A stretch of 64,000 nt of DNA from Eutreptiella sp. 'Long Island Sound 2002' (GCA_964036045.1 OZ038383.1:60083725-60147724); one strand, 5' to 3'; positions 30,676-43,354 are shown, counted from the first letter of the stretch. The notes: generated by a model from the letters alone, not told the origin. Made by a program: numbers and translations.

Positions 30676-33386
30676 CAACTTGGAGTGTTTGCCTTCGCTT
30701 TGACATTTCGCGTGATCTTTTACTGAAGGTTGGAGGAGAAAGTCTTGGCAAGAACCAACGCAAGCGGGACGCACAATACGGCAACCTAGGAGCCGAAGGC
30801 TTCTTTCACAAGTTGTTGGACTCTATATTGGTCCCAGAGCTTGCCGATGTCCAGTCAACTACTCCAAGAGGCAAACAACACCAACCTCGCAGCCAAATCA
30901 ATTGAACGTGGTAGGGTCTGAACTAGGGTTCAAACTGTGCAAGGAACGCACTTGACATGCTATGGCACACACATACACGTGGAAAGTTTCTATGTCCGCT
31001 GTGTCACCTATTTCTCCCCTTTCGTGATGCTGTCAGAATGCTGTTTGCATCGTTTATGACTAGGACAAAAAGACCATGAACCACGCACGACAGCATTCAC
31101 GCCACCAACGCCATATTTCCTTTTCAGAATGGGCGGACACGCCAAAGCCCTGTCATTAGGAAATTTCGTTTCAACTACCCCCGCTGCCCGTGACAGTAGA
31201 CCTTGGTCTCCTAATCCTCTGACCCGGAGCCAAAGCCCTGGGTCTCTTATTAATGAATTAATTAATTAGACGAATTAATTAACAGAATTTACTTTTCCAA
31301 GTGGGTGTCGTATATTGTAGTTGCAGGCCCTGATGTGTCTTGTGTTCTAACTCACGAAAACAACTGCATCCAATGAGCCCACTGCAATTCTTTTTCATTT
31401 TCCAACCGAAAAAAATGATTCCATTAGATAGTGGGGGTCCTCACCGCCTGCGACCGCTTGCAACCGCTTGCGACCGCCTGCGACCGTGGAGATAATTTTT
31501 GTACACTTCGCGGCTAATGGCATAACACATACCTCACGCCACCCGTAGTCCCTCCCTGCCTGCAAGTTGTCAGCAAGTGAGAGTGCAATGTGCAGTATGT
31601 GAAGTCTGTGACGGAATGACATGTCGCAATTGTCCCTTGCGCTAAACAGTAGCATCGGCAATGCCTCGTTGGCTCCTTGTAAGCACAAGTGGCTGGAGGC
31701 ATGGAACCTTGGCCTTTCGTCGCTTGGCGCGCTCAACACGCACATGGTTAACTTCCACTGGATGTGAGTTATAGTCACCAGTCACTGAGCCTGTGCAACC
31801 ATTACCTTCGGGGACAAAAATGTCTTTTTCAGGTAAAATAGAAGTGTTGTAAAAGCTAGTTTCATGGCAAAGAGTACCAAAAATTATGTCAGCAGAGGGG
31901 TCACAACCCATAGTATTACACTTGGTGTCGAGCCCTCAAAAGGGCGTTTCCGGGCATTCCTTCACTACCTAGGGTAAGTCGCCAAATGCGCGCCGATTTT
32001 GGCCCGTCCTTCACAGCGGGCCGAAATTCTCTAAAAGTTTTTCGGATATCCTGGAAATTTCTGGATGGGTCTACAGAATGGGACCCAGGCTACTGGCCCA
32101 TAGCATCAGATCCCGATTCGGTGCTAAAAATCGCCAGGTATCTGGCTAGGAACAGAGCGCCCTCAGCGATTGCGCAAAAATGCGCATTAGCCAAATGACG
32201 GCTCAAATCGCCGCCCGTCACAGTGGCGCTTTGTTTGGGCGCTACACAGCACCAAATCTTATAATTTGTGGTTCTGCGGGTAGATCCAGACCCAGGCTAC
32301 TCGGGAGGGAGGGTCCCAGGCCCTTCGGCGATGCCGGTCCGGCTTTTGCCTGTCGGCACTGTAGCAACCCTTGCTTGAGCTTGGTGCTTTTCTTGTTTTT
32401 TGCCAATGGTGTCCATGGAGGAAACCCCCTGGGGCAGCCACCCTGGTCTCAATGAAAGGGAAAATTTTTTGTCTTTTAATTGGACAGATTCCACAAGTCT
32501 CCGGTTGGCTAAACAAGCCCCATTTGCTTGTGCAATGTTGGATGAGTTAGATGAGGGCAGTGTTGGTTTGAGTCGACAACATTCTTCAAGTTCGGAGGGA
32601 CTGTTGTTCTCCGATAGTGACGAGGTGGCAGAGTCCGAGGACAAAGGTATGACAACCAAAAAGGTTTGTGGTGAAGAAGAAGACATTGTCCCTTGTTCCA
32701 GAGTATGTTAGGGAATGGTTCAATGGTTACCAAACCACAATCGTGGAAAAAGGCATAACCTCCCCCGAGCAACTGGTGATAATTGACGAGGCCGGTACCT
32801 TCATCGGCTACGGCAACCGGCGCAAGGTGGCGGCAACCAAAGGGAAAAATGCCGGTCGCGCTGAAAGGGAAGAACGTGAATGGATGGCCGGTCCCGAACA
32901 GTGGGATGATGGGACCAAGTGCCCTTGCGGCAATGATGTCGGGACGGGCCTCACTGAAAACTGGGCCCAGTCTGACACCTGCGAAGCGTGGATTCACGAC
33001 GGCTGCTTTGGCTTGGAACGGGCACGGGACGGCCCATACATTGAGCAGCCTGACAGCCGGTGGCAATGTGCCCGGTGCCGGCCCGCGTCCGATGATGGAG
33101 ACGATGGTGACGACTCTGACGCTGACCATTCCCAGCCCTCCATGGCTGGGAGTAATAGCACATAAAGAGTCGTAGATGGGGGGAGGGGGGGGGAGGGAGG
33201 GTGGGTGAAAAAGGGGGTGGGATGCCATGGACACCGTTGGAGAGGACAGAAAACCCAAGTGAGAGCGGGGACAATGCCCCATACACCAAAGGTTTTCCCA
33301 CCCCCCCGTAGTGTAGCAGAGCCCAATCATGGCAGAACGCAGATTTCAGACGAATTTGCGTGCTAGCCATGTAGGTCGGCCTAGAT
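30676..33386 (+). repeat. 2.7-kb direct repeat, copy 1
   Basis: This is collinear with 36314-39025 at about 99% identity by eye, with one or two single-base indels. The match starts at CAACTTGGAGTG and ends at GGCCTAGAT. It includes a PHD-finger gene and a 10-bp tandem (CCGCCTGCGA / CCGCTTGCGA, about 31444-31486). Minus-strand frames at 31395-31911 are conserved in both copies but unrecognised. Confidence 0.93.
32406..33165 (+). CDS. PHD-finger-like protein, copy 1 (two exons)
   Basis: Exon 1 spans 32406-32646 and exon 2 spans 32702-33165, joined across a 55-nt GT-AG intron (GTATGA ... TTCCAG), giving 234 residues in a continuous frame. The N-terminal half is Ser/Glu/Asp-rich. The C-terminal part has a PHD-like zinc pattern: CPCG, then QSDTCEAWIHDGC, then WQCARC. 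One canonical cysteine is Ser (QSDTC instead of QCDxC), so metal binding may be altered. An acidic DDGDDGDDSD tail follows. PHD fingers usually read histone H3 tails; in repeats they occur in transposon proteins. The start is the first ATG of the exon; an upstream exon cannot be excluded. Confidence 0.65.
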
Positions 33387-34339
33387 TGAGCAGCCTGACA
33401 GCCGGTGGCAATGTGCCCGGTGCCGGCCCGCGTCCTACCCCCGCGAACCCACGCCGGCGTGCCGGAGCAACGCGCACAACGGAACACGAAGGGGGCCGCG
33501 CCCCACATGACCCTCCCGTAACCACAGCCCACCCCGAAGTGACAGAGGGGGGGTTCGCAGGTCAGCTGGGGCCCCCAGGGGAGCGGTCCACGGGACGCCC
33601 CTCACCCCCCCCCACCCCGGGGCGGCACTTCAGCCCCGACCGCACGCGCGCGCCGGAAGGGAGCGCGCCAGCGACACGGAAAGGGCCAGGGTTGAGTACC
33701 GCAGGCCGCCGCCCGGAACGAGAGCAGGGAGGCCGCGGCGCGACACCCCCCCCCCCGCCCCCCCACCAGCCCGCCAGCCGCGGGGGCCCCGGCCCCCACC
33801 CCCCGAAGCAGGGGGGATGGGCCCCCCCCACCCGAGAGGGGAGCCGGAGTGTGACCCGCCCCCCCGCTCCAGCCGCCGGCTCGCATGGGGGCCGCGAAGA
33901 ACAAGCGGGCCCACGCCTGCGCACCGGGACGCCGCACAGATCGTACCCAGAGAAGCCGGGTGAACACGAACCGGAGTGGTATGGGGGGCGACGCCCCCCA
34001 TGGACAGCACGACGCCAGTGACGCCCGCTTTGTTGCCTGCCCAGGGAAAGCAGAGGGACGGAAAGAGGCAGAGCGACCCCCCGCCCTACAGGCCCCGCCC
34101 CAGCCGCACAGACGGAGGAAACGGCGCACGCCCCCCCCCCCCCAGCCCGCCCCTGTCAGCTGGAGCTTACACCGCTAGGCAGTGCCCTGTCGCCTCAGAG
34201 ATGGCGTGTCAACCTTGGGGCATCCCACGGGGAGGGGGTGTACAAACGCAGGCACAGGCCGTGGTGGCCTGTCTTCCCCTGTTCTCCCTCCCAACGGGCG
34301 GATCGGCAACCCGGCGGGACATCCCCAGCTCTAGGGCGC

Positions 34340-34537
34340 GGCGGCCGGCGATCTGACGGTGCGGCGGTCCCTCCCCTTCCACCCTGCACGTCAGCCGGCG
34401 ATCCGGCGGTGCCTCTGTCCGCCTCCTGCCCCCGTGCACGTCAGTCGGCGGTCCGGCGGTGCTACTGTCCGCCTCTTACCCCTGTGCACGTCAGTCGGCG
34501 ATCCGATGGTGCCGCACCCCACCCAGCCCCCTCCCCC
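34340..34537 (+). repeat. 50-bp tandem repeat, 4 copies
   Basis: The core TCGGCGATCCGGCGGTGC and variants recur every 50 bp, with the preceding ACG at about 34388, 34438 and 34488. It is non-coding and lies inside the GC-rich insert. Confidence 0.8.
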
Positions 34538-34654
34538 CCTGTCCCAGCCCGGTACGCGTAGACTGGGACCTCCCGGCACGCGCAACACGCTTCACAACGC
34601 ACAGCCCCACCCTCGGGACTGAATTCATAGCCGACGGCACCCCTAAGTTGCGTA

Positions 34655-34732
34655 AGAGACTCCAGCGGCCCAGTAGTGAGAGCGTCGGTCTTCAATCGTC
34701 CAGTGCGGGGGTTCGATCCCAGGCGTTGGTGC
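34655..34732 (+). other. tRNA-like sequence with perfect B box
   Basis: GGTTCGATCCC (B box) follows 'ggcccagtagtgagagcg', which resembles an A box. The anticodon arm does not fold with a canonical U33, so it is not a working tRNA. It may be the promoter head of a SINE-like unit. Confidence 0.4.
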
Positions 34733-34964
34733 TCCTGGGATCCCTGCACGTAGAGCTCTCTAGTTGGCGATGTGGGAACCACCCCCCCCTCCAGCAGCTC
34801 GCGCCACCACCGATACCGGTGGATCGGGTGGAGGTCTCGTTCGTTTTACCCCCCACCCTGGAAAAACAAAACACATGGGAGCCACCCACCCCTGCAGCAG
34901 TGCGCACCGTCACCTGTACTCGAACAGGTCGACGGGAGGCCTCGTCCGGTATTCGAAGGGATCG

Positions 34965-35045
34965 GTGGGAGACCACCGATCACGGGGATCGAACCAGCTC
35001 CTTCGCGGCGCGCGCCGGGTGCGCTACCTCCAGGGCGCCTGCCTT
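34965..35045 (-). other. Second tRNA-like B box, minus strand
   Basis: On the minus strand GGTTCGATCCC follows a GCGC...GCGC D-arm-like dyad. No proper anticodon arm can be drawn, so a functional tRNA is unlikely. Confidence 0.3.
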
Positions 35046-36313
35046 CAGAGATACACTGGCACCCGGGTCACAGAACAAACGCGCCCGCAACCCCCTCCCC
35101 CTGTGCTAAGTGTAAGCCTGCAGTAGGGGTGCTCTGCTGGGCCATGAACCGGAACATTGGTGCACCACTCCAGCCACGGTCACCCCAACCCCCCCTCGCA
35201 ACCCGCAGAGCGAAGCTCCGTGCGCATCGGGCTCGTCATGGGAATCCGGCGGACCGGCGCCTGGACACCAAGTCGACACCTCTCTCCCCCCCACGGGAAC
35301 AGAGCGGGGCCCCCACAACCGCACGCCTGCGCCCACAACGCGGACCCCGACAGCCCACCCAGTGGACGGGCAGTTGGGGGAGGAGGAGCGCAAGACCCCA
35401 AACGCCCCACACAACGGTCGAAGGCACCCCCCCCGGGGACGCCCTGCCGCCGCCCCCACAACCCCAAGCCAAGTAGGGGGGAACCGGGACCGGACCGCCC
35501 CTCCCCAAGCACGCCAGACGGAGCACGGGACCGGGGCAGGACACGAGGAGGGGCACGGACCATGTGGAAGGGCCCTACCAGCGCCCAGTGCCGGGACCAC
35601 GCGAGATGCGCGCGCCAAACCACCCAGCCGGGAGCGCACACCGCGAGAGCGCGAGCGCACAAACACGAAAAGGACACGCGGGGACTACCGGAAGGGCAAC
35701 CGGACCGAGCGCGCGGAACGCACAGACCGCATGGAATGGCGTACCAGCGAGCGAGGGTAAGGGACACCCGGACGGGACGGCCCGCCACACGCAGCGCGGA
35801 ACACGCGGGGCGGGAAAGGGGAAGAAGGGGAGACACAACACCAGGCACCGGCCCGAACCCCCCCCGAACCGGCCGCGAGCGCCGCGCACACACAGACGGG
35901 ACACTGCACCCGCCAAGGCAGTAGTGACGCACAGCGCCACGCCCCAACCCCTAGGCTAGGCAGCCTCCGCGCCAGCCCAAGGGGGTCCCACTGGCGACAA
36001 GCCAGTAGCACGGGCCCGGCGGCGCCGGCGCCCCGGGCGACCACGCATTAGGGGGGCGACGCAGTGGGTAAGCGCCCGCAGCCACGGCTGCGAAATGATG
36101 CACCGACCGGGGAGTGGCGAAACGGGGACGCCGGGGAAGGACGGGGCTCCGAGCTCTGTGAACCCGGGGGACTCCGCCACCAGGCAGGAGGTGCGTCTTG
36201 GAGGGCCCCCAACTAGGACCCGGTGGGGAGGATATCACCTGGCCCGACCAGGTGGCCCCCCGGGGCCGAAAGGCGTCTAGTACCCGCAAAAACAAACCAC
36301 AAACCACAAACCA

Positions 36314-39025
36314 CAACTTGGAGTGTTTGCCTTCGCTTTGACATTTCGCGTGATCTTTTACTGAAGGTTGGAGGAGAAAGTCTTGGCAAGAACCAACGCA
36401 AGCGGGACGCACAATACGGCAACCTAGGAGCCGAAGGCTTCTTCCACAAGTTCTTGGACTCTATATTGGTCCCAGAGCTTGCCGATGTCCAGTCAACTAC
36501 TCCAAGAGGCAAACAACACCAACCTCGCAGCCAACTCAATTGAACGTGGTAGGGTCTGAACTAGGGTTCAAACTGTGCAAGGAAGGCACTTGACATGCTA
36601 TGGCACACACATACACGTGGAGATTTTCTATGTCCGCTGTGTCACCTATTTCTCCCCTTTCGTGATGCTGTCAGAATGCTGTTCGCATCGTTTATGACTA
36701 GGACAAAAAGACCATGAACCACGCACGACAGCATTCACGCCACCAACGCCATATTTCCTTTTCAGAATGGGCGGACACGCCAAAGCCCTGTCATTAGGAA
36801 ATTTCGTTCCAACTACCCCCGCTGCCCGTGACAGTAGACCTTGGTCTCTTAATCCTCTGACCCGGAGCCAAAGCCCTGGGTCTCTTATTAATGAATTAAT
36901 TAATTAGACGAATTAATTAACAGAATTTACTTTTCCAAGTGGGTGTGGTATATTGTAGTTGCAGGCCCTGATGTGTCTTGTGTTCTAGCTCACGAAAACA
37001 ACTGCATCCAATGAGCCCACTGCAATTCTTTTTCATTTTCCAACCGAAAAAAATGATTCCATTAGATAGTGGGGGTCCTCACCGCCTGCGACCGCTTGCA
37101 ACCGCTTGCGACCGCCTGCGACCGTGGAGATAATTTTTGTACACTTCGCGGCTAATGGCATAACACATACCTCACGCCACCCGTAGTCCCTCCCTGCCTG
37201 CAAGTTGTCAGCAAGTGAGAGTGCAATGTGCAGTATGTGAAGTCAGTGACGGAATGACATGTCGCAATTGTCCCTTGCGCTAAACAGTAGCATCGGCAAT
37301 GCCTCGTTGACTCCTTGTAAGCACAAGTGGCTGGAGGCATGGAACCTTGGCCTTTCGTCGCTTGGCACGCTCAACACGCACATGGTTAATTTCCACTGGA
37401 TGTGAGTTATAGTCACCAGTCACTGAGCCTGTGCAACCATTACCTTCGGGGACAAAAATGTCTTTTTCAGGTAAAATAGAAGTGTTGTAAAAGCTAGTTT
37501 CATGGCAAAGAGTACCAAAAATTATGTCAGCAGAGGGGTCACAACCCATAGTATTACACTTGGTGTCGAGCCCTCAAAAGGGCGTTTCCGGGCATTCCTT
37601 CACTACCTAGGGTAAGTCGCCAAATGCGCGCCGATTTTGGCCCGTCCTTCACAGCGGGCCGAAATTCTCTAAAAGTTTTTCGGATTTCCTGGAAATTTCT
37701 GGATGGGTCTACAGAATGGGACCCAGGCTACTGGCCCATAGCATCAGATCCCGATTCGGTGCTAAAAATCGCCAGATATCTGGCTAGGAACAGAGCGCCC
37801 TCAGCGATTGCGCAAAAATGCGCATTAGCCAAATGACGGCTCAAATCGCCGCCCGTCACAGTGGCGCTTTGTTTGGGCGCTACACAGCACCAAATCTTAT
37901 AATTTGTGGTTCCGCGGGTAGATCCAGACCCAGGCTACTCGGGAGGGAGGGTCCCAGGCCCTTCGGCGATGCCGGTCCGGCTTTTGCCTGTCGGCACTGT
38001 AGCAACCCTTGCTTGAGCTTGGTGCTTTTCTTTTTTTTTGCCAATGGTGTCCATGGAGGAAACCCCCTGGGGCAGCCACCCTGGTCTCAATGAAAGGGAA
38101 AATGTTTTGTCTTTTAATTGGACAGATTCCACAAGTCTCCGGTTGGCTAAACAAGCCCCATTTGCTTGTGCAATGTTGGATGAGTTAGATGAGGGCAGTG
38201 TTGGTTTGAGTCGAGAACATTCTTCAAGTTCGGAGGGACTGTTGTTCTCCGATAGTGACGAGGTGGCAGAGTCCGAGGACAAAGGTATGACAACCAAAAA
38301 GGTTTGTGGTGAAGAAGAAGACATTGTCCCTTGTTCCAGAGTATGTTAGGGAATGGTTCAATGGTTACCAAACCACAATCGTGGAAAAAGGCATAACCTC
38401 CCCCGAGCAACTGGTGATAATTGACGAGGCCGGTACCTTTATCGGCTACGGCAACCGGCGCAAGGTGGCGGCAACCAAAGGGAAAAATGCCGGTCGCGCT
38501 GAAAGGGAAGAACGTGAATGGATGGCCGGTCCCGAACAGTGGGATGATGGGACCACGTGCCCTTGCGGCAATGATGTCGGGACCGGCCTCACTGAAAACT
38601 GGGCCCAGTCTGACACCTGCGAAGCGTGGATTCACGACGGCTGCTTTGGCTTGGAACGGGCACGGGACGGCCCATACATTGAGCAGCCTGACAGCCGGTG
38701 GCAATGTGCCCGGTGCCGGCCCGCGTCCGATGATGGAGACGATGGTGACGACTCTGACGCTGACCATTCCCAGCCCTCCATGGCTGGGAGTGATAGCACA
38801 TAAAGAGTCGTAGATGGGGGGCGGGGGGGGGAGGGGGGGTGGGTGAAAAAGGGGGTGGGATGCCATGGACACCGTTGGAGAGGACAGAAAACCCAAGTGA
38901 GAGCGGGGACAATGCCCCATACACCAAAGGTTTTTCCCACCCCCCCGTAGTGTAGCAGAGCCCAATCATGGCAGAACGCAGATTTCAGACGAATTTGCGT
39001 GCTAGCCATGTAGGTCGGCCTAGAT
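36314..39025 (+). repeat. 2.7-kb direct repeat, copy 2
   Basis: Collinear with 30676-33386. After its end (GGCCTAGAT) the sequence continues as AACACCATTTG, presumably the native right flank, whereas copy 1 jumps into the insert. Confidence 0.93.
38044..38803 (+). CDS. PHD-finger-like protein, copy 2 (two exons)
   Basis: Exons 38044-38284 and 38340-38803 match copy 1, with the same splice sites and only a few substitutions (for example Lys to Thr before CPCG, Asn to Asp in the tail). Both copies keep the frame, so either the duplication is recent or both are constrained. Confidence 0.65.
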
Positions 39026-41778
39026 AACACCATTTGACACGAACTATGCATGTTTTGAGTAGCGTGGATCGTTGCCTACGCGATGAGCAACTTTGTTTTT
39101 GCGTGGTGTGCCGTTTACCCCTCTCCCGAAGCGCGACCGTGATCCAACCAAAACAGAAAAATCAGAAATTCAGCTTCTGGGCAGCAAAGACCTCGGTAAG
39201 ACGGATTCCCTCCGATGCGTAAATCTGCTCGATATAGGGTAACGAACGCATTTCTGAGTAGCGTGAGTCAAGACGCACGTGTGCATATCTTTAGATTTTG
39301 CCAACTCACCGGTGACGTCACGCACCAAGCGCGACCGTGACGCGCGCACATCTGGGGACGTCATTTGGCCAGCTTTCGATAAACGGCAAGTTACCCGAGG
39401 GAAGGAATTGCCTAGGGAAAATCTGCGCAAATTGCGAGCTGACACTGTCTACGGAGAGGCAAATCATAATCAGTTGTATAGGGTTAGGGTTGCAAATTTT
39501 TTATCTCATGAATTTTCTCAACCAAAGCGATGCCGCCATCCAGCTGTCGCTGGGTTCTCGGCGGTGATTTAACCCTAATTGCAGGCTTGGGGGGATCGCT
39601 TGGCGTGCAAAAGTCGTGTACACGCGACCGATTCTGCGAGGTCGCATCACCTCGCAATTCGCGCGCATTTTCCCTAGGTAGCGAAGGCAGTTCCGGGTTT
39701 CCAGCAAAAAAGGGCTGCCTGCGAATGCTTGCGACTGCATGCGACCGTGAGCTCCTCCAGTTTCCCAGAAAAGTGATTGTAGCAACCAATTGTATTTGGT
39801 GCAATGGAAGAAGTGCGGGGAAGAAGTTGACTCTTCGGAGCCGATTGCACACTTGACAGGTTTTCAGGATTTGGTTGATGCTTTTGAAGCAAGTGAGCGG
39901 GATCATACCTTGGCGCAGAGTGTTTGCCTTGGGTTTTGGCACTAATGTCAATCCGAGATCTATTTGTTTGAATTGTGTCTGACTCTAACAATGCCCTCAA
40001 ATTCAATTTGGGAGCATTTGATTAGAATTGTCTTGTCATATTAGGGCTTGGGCTTTGGTTCAGGTTCCCCTGTATCACCGCTTGCAAGTGGGTCTCTTGT
40101 ACTTTGTCATTTTCCAAGTGGGTCTGTTATCGTTTTGGTCGGGGGCGGGTCCGAGACTGAGTCTCTGGGTCTCTTAAACAAATCTTTGGCTGGTGGGTCT
40201 ACTGTCAAGGGGGGAGGCATTAATTTGTTAGATAAGCATTTAGCAAACATCCTCATGAGCGAGTTGCTCCAACATGGGTTCTACCAAAGAGGCCCTTTGC
40301 TTGCCGTGGAGGTAGACGGTCTTGGAGACCCGGATTGCATTTCTCTGGCGCGGCTGGCTCGCTCGCGCGCCCCCGGAAAACAGCCAAAATACGTAGTGCA
40401 CCATTGTACCGCCTCTTCTCACGCATGGTATGGGTATGGGGATGGGTTTGCAAGGGTGGGGAGGTCGGCCACCTTTCAAGAACACCCGTAGCTCATATTC
40501 CAAATTGCCTTGCCTTCAGAACCTCCCAGAAAGACCAAGAACACAAAACATAGAACCACCGCATCAGACGTATGTTCAGCTGCAAATGTTGTTGTTACCG
40601 ATGTAAGCCTCAGAGTACACAATTGTCCTCAATCCGAAATATATACCATCCTTTTGCAATATATATCCCAAGGCACCTTTCCAAAGGACACGTCTTGAAC
40701 TGCTCATGCCGCCATTAATTGGACAATGGGACGCTACGACAGAGTGCAACGGCAGTTGTGTTGGGTGATTGTGCACCTGAACCACTAGGCCCGGATTCCC
40801 ACACGAGCAAACAACCCAAAACTCCATCCCGATGCATGGTGTGCCTTGTTTAAAGAAAGAGAAATGTTACCACACACTCCATGGATCAGAGACATCATCT
40901 TGAGATCTTCAGAGCAAGGGCAGTGAGGCAAACATGCATGTACGAAGCAAAGGTGGTTGGCTGGGTGTGTGGCTGGGCGGCTGGCTGGCCGGCCGGCCAA
41001 ACCCCCCCACGCCCCCCCCCCCGGCTGGCGCAGCTCCTCTGCAACTAACTAGGTCCGCTATCCCCGCTTATTCTTCGGCACACATTATTGGAGAAATTCA
41101 TGACTTGGTTAGGACCGCTCACCATGAGGTCACTAAACAAGGGGCTACCGTCCAAATCAATATTTACCTCATATGCTCCCTCTATCTTGTGGAACCTACG
41201 AAGCCTTCTTTCTGCGGACATTCAAAATAATTTTCAAATTCATGCTTTGCGAATCGGCGATTATGCTGCAAAATAATTAACTATCATTGCCCAGTTCTGC
41301 GACGATTTGTTACCGCGTACTGCGAGTTTCCAGTTGAGATCTGGGTTCTTGGGGCAACATATTTTGAAGTTTTTGTGGCACGTGTGAATGAGTTCTGTGC
41401 ATCAATCGGACATTTTTTTTTCAAGTTCCTCAACATCCATGTGTCAAAAGTGCGGCTTCGTAAGGGCTTGACATCCCAATCCTAATGCACGTTGGTTTGC
41501 AGGCGCACCAAAACAACCGAGGTCGTCAAGCTGTGGGCGCACACAGGCCTGTTAGATACCAGCAAGTTCCACCCAAGTGGCAGGGATATGGGCCCGAGGA
41601 TGCCACTATTTGATCGATCGGTTTGAACGTGCATGTGAATTCGAGACGCAAATCACAACGGAAACGTTGCCTGCTTTATGGGTAATGGGTTTTTAATCCA
41701 ATGCTTTTTGCTTTCGTCATGTGCCCTTGGCTGCATGCCTGGTTTGTAGTAGCAGACTTTGCTACAAAACACAGCCTG
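39026..41778. other. Stretch without a supported gene
   Basis: Mixed-composition sequence. Short frames (for example 40048-40491 plus) lack domains, paired splice sites or repeats that would support them. A short TAGGGTTAGGGTT lies near 39479 but is not an array. Confidence 0.5.
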
Positions 41779-42390
41779 TCAAAGTCGTCCGTGCACTGGA
41801 CTACAGACAGTGCAATACTGCAATGTTAAATTCCCGCCTTGCATCTTGTTCCTCTGTTTGAATAGTCTCAGTATCCTGTGGATGAACCTGCTTTGGTTTT
41901 TGTTCCTTCTCCATTTCGGGTACACAAAGATTTCGCTGAAAAATAAAACCAGACCAAGACTCCAAGACGAGCAAAAATGAAATCCATAAAACCAATAAAG
42001 AACTTCATGGGGATTCACAGTGAACAGACAAACAATGGGTGATGTTTGGCCTTGCACTTGCGTGTATGCATGAATGTATGCTTCCAAACCATTCAGTATT
42101 TCATAAGCGATTTCAGTCTGCACTCTGGAAATGGCTGCAACAGTGAATGGTGACTTCAGATGAGGGCAAAAATGGAATACCACAGAAATCAGGTCTCCTG
42201 CAAAGATAGTAAAAGAGACGCAAAAAAAGTAGAATCTACATAATAAAAAATGATACAAAATCACTTCAAATGTCTTCCAGGAGTTTTCTGTAGCTGAGGA
42301 AAAAATAAATTCACATCTGCAGAACTCAGTAGGAACTGCCCTGATGACCTCAAAAGTCGGTAGGAATCGCCCATAGAGTTGGCGGCGCAC
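41779..42390 (-). CDS. Uncertain 203-aa frame, Phe/Tyr-rich
   Basis: The only long frame in an AT-rich stretch. It has aromatic-rich hydrophobic segments near residues 45-75 and 140-165 that could be membrane spans. It has no recognisable domain, and its start and expression are unsupported. It may be chance. 42391-43227 holds nothing else I can support. Confidence 0.2.
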   Translation of the reverse strand: MRRQLYGRFLPTFEVIRAVPTEFCRCEFIFSSATENSWKTFEVILYHFLLCRFYFFCVSFTIFAGDLISVVFHFCPHLKSPFTVAAISRVQTEIAYEILNGLEAYIHAYTQVQGQTSPIVCLFTVNPHEVLYWFYGFHFCSSWSLGLVLFFSEIFVYPKWRRNKNQSRFIHRILRLFKQRNKMQGGNLTLQYCTVCSPVHGRL

Positions 42391-43230
42391 TCACGGGCCA
42401 AATTGGTAAAAAAAATGAAGTAGTCATATGAACGCTCTATAGATGCGGAGTTTTATGCTGAATCTGAAAATCACATTCATTTCCTGTGAAACGACAATAT
42501 GTTGGAGAAAAATACAGATCGCTGAACAGCTCAATCTCAATGAGACTAGCCAAAAAAAATAAACAAAGCAAAAGCCAACACCCATGTTGAGTGTTCAAAG
42601 AAGAAACCATGGAATTTCAAACAACAACTCATGGCATATAATACAATAGATAAACCCTCATTTTGAGTTAAGGTTAAGCGATTCAGTGCCTTTCAACCAT
42701 ATAGGAAGTGATCAAGGTCCATGGATAAAATTTCCCCCAATGTCCCAACGAAACTCCAATAAGGATTAATACCATTGCGCCATATGAAACCAATGTTTTG
42801 AGAAATTGTTGCTCATTCATGGACTTTTAACACCCCTCCGAGCCTGAATGCACGCTGTGTGTGGAGGTGTCGTCCAAGAAGCTTAGGCGGCTCAAGTTGC
42901 ATGGTCAAAATGCGCCCAAAACTGCCTCTCCCGGCACTGCGAAAAAATAGTCCTTTTGGGGGGGACCTAAAACACAAGAACCAAAAATCCTGTGAAAAGC
43001 AATTAACTGGTCCATTTTCCTTTTTTTTCAACAAAACCGACTGCCCGGGAAAATAATTCATTTCCACCAAAATGAAGTTCTTTTCTGGGAAAACCACGAC
43101 TTTTTGTTTCCTATACCACTTATGCTTTGCAATAAAAACACCCATGAGCTTTCAATCTTTTGGAAAACCAGTTTTCGAAAACTATGTTGCACGCTGCACG
43201 ACAAGAAGCATTCTTTGGCACCCCTTCTTT

Positions 43231-43246
43231 GCGCGAGGCCTCGCGC
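43231..43246. repeat. Palindrome GCGCGAGGCCTCGCGC
   Basis: A perfect 16-bp palindrome, extended to 22 bp by flanking TTT/AAA. It lies 3' of the minus-strand gene. Confidence 0.9.
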
Positions 43247-43338
43247 AAACACCAACACAACAGCGCAATAAAATGCATCACAGAGAAAAATGTGCCGCAC
43301 AAGGTGACAGCATAAAGGTCGTCGAAGAGGAATGCATA

Positions 43339-43354
43339 GCGCGAGCCCTCGCGC
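43339..43354. repeat. Palindrome variant (centre CC)
   Basis: GCGCGAG and CTCGCGC arms with CC between, just beyond the last possible stop of the minus-strand gene. Confidence 0.85.

Larger units (their letters stand above)
33387..36313 (+). mobile_element. GC-rich retroposon-like insert between the 2.7-kb repeats
   Basis: Foreign sequence starts at 33436, after a 51-bp duplicate (33385-33435) of the PHD-gene segment 33040-33090. It ends at the right in a simple tail of repeated ACAAACC (about 36288-36313), directly followed by the second 2.7-kb copy. A short tandem tail on one side and a templated filler on the other are typical of target-primed reverse transcription. There is no convincing protein; the numerous long frames reflect high GC. 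tRNA-like B boxes lie at about 34720 and 34990. Confidence 0.55.

Noticed and set aside
31395-31911. Minus-strand frames of 127 and 89 residues in the 2.7-kb repeat as a gene
   Set aside because: Present in both copies but explained by about 99% identity; overlapping frames, no domain or splice evidence.
34655-34732. Functional tRNA gene
   Set aside because: The B box is perfect, but the anticodon arm lacks U33 and proper pairing.
39475-39493. Telomere-like TAGGGTTAGGGTT
   Set aside because: Only two units, not an array; likely chance.
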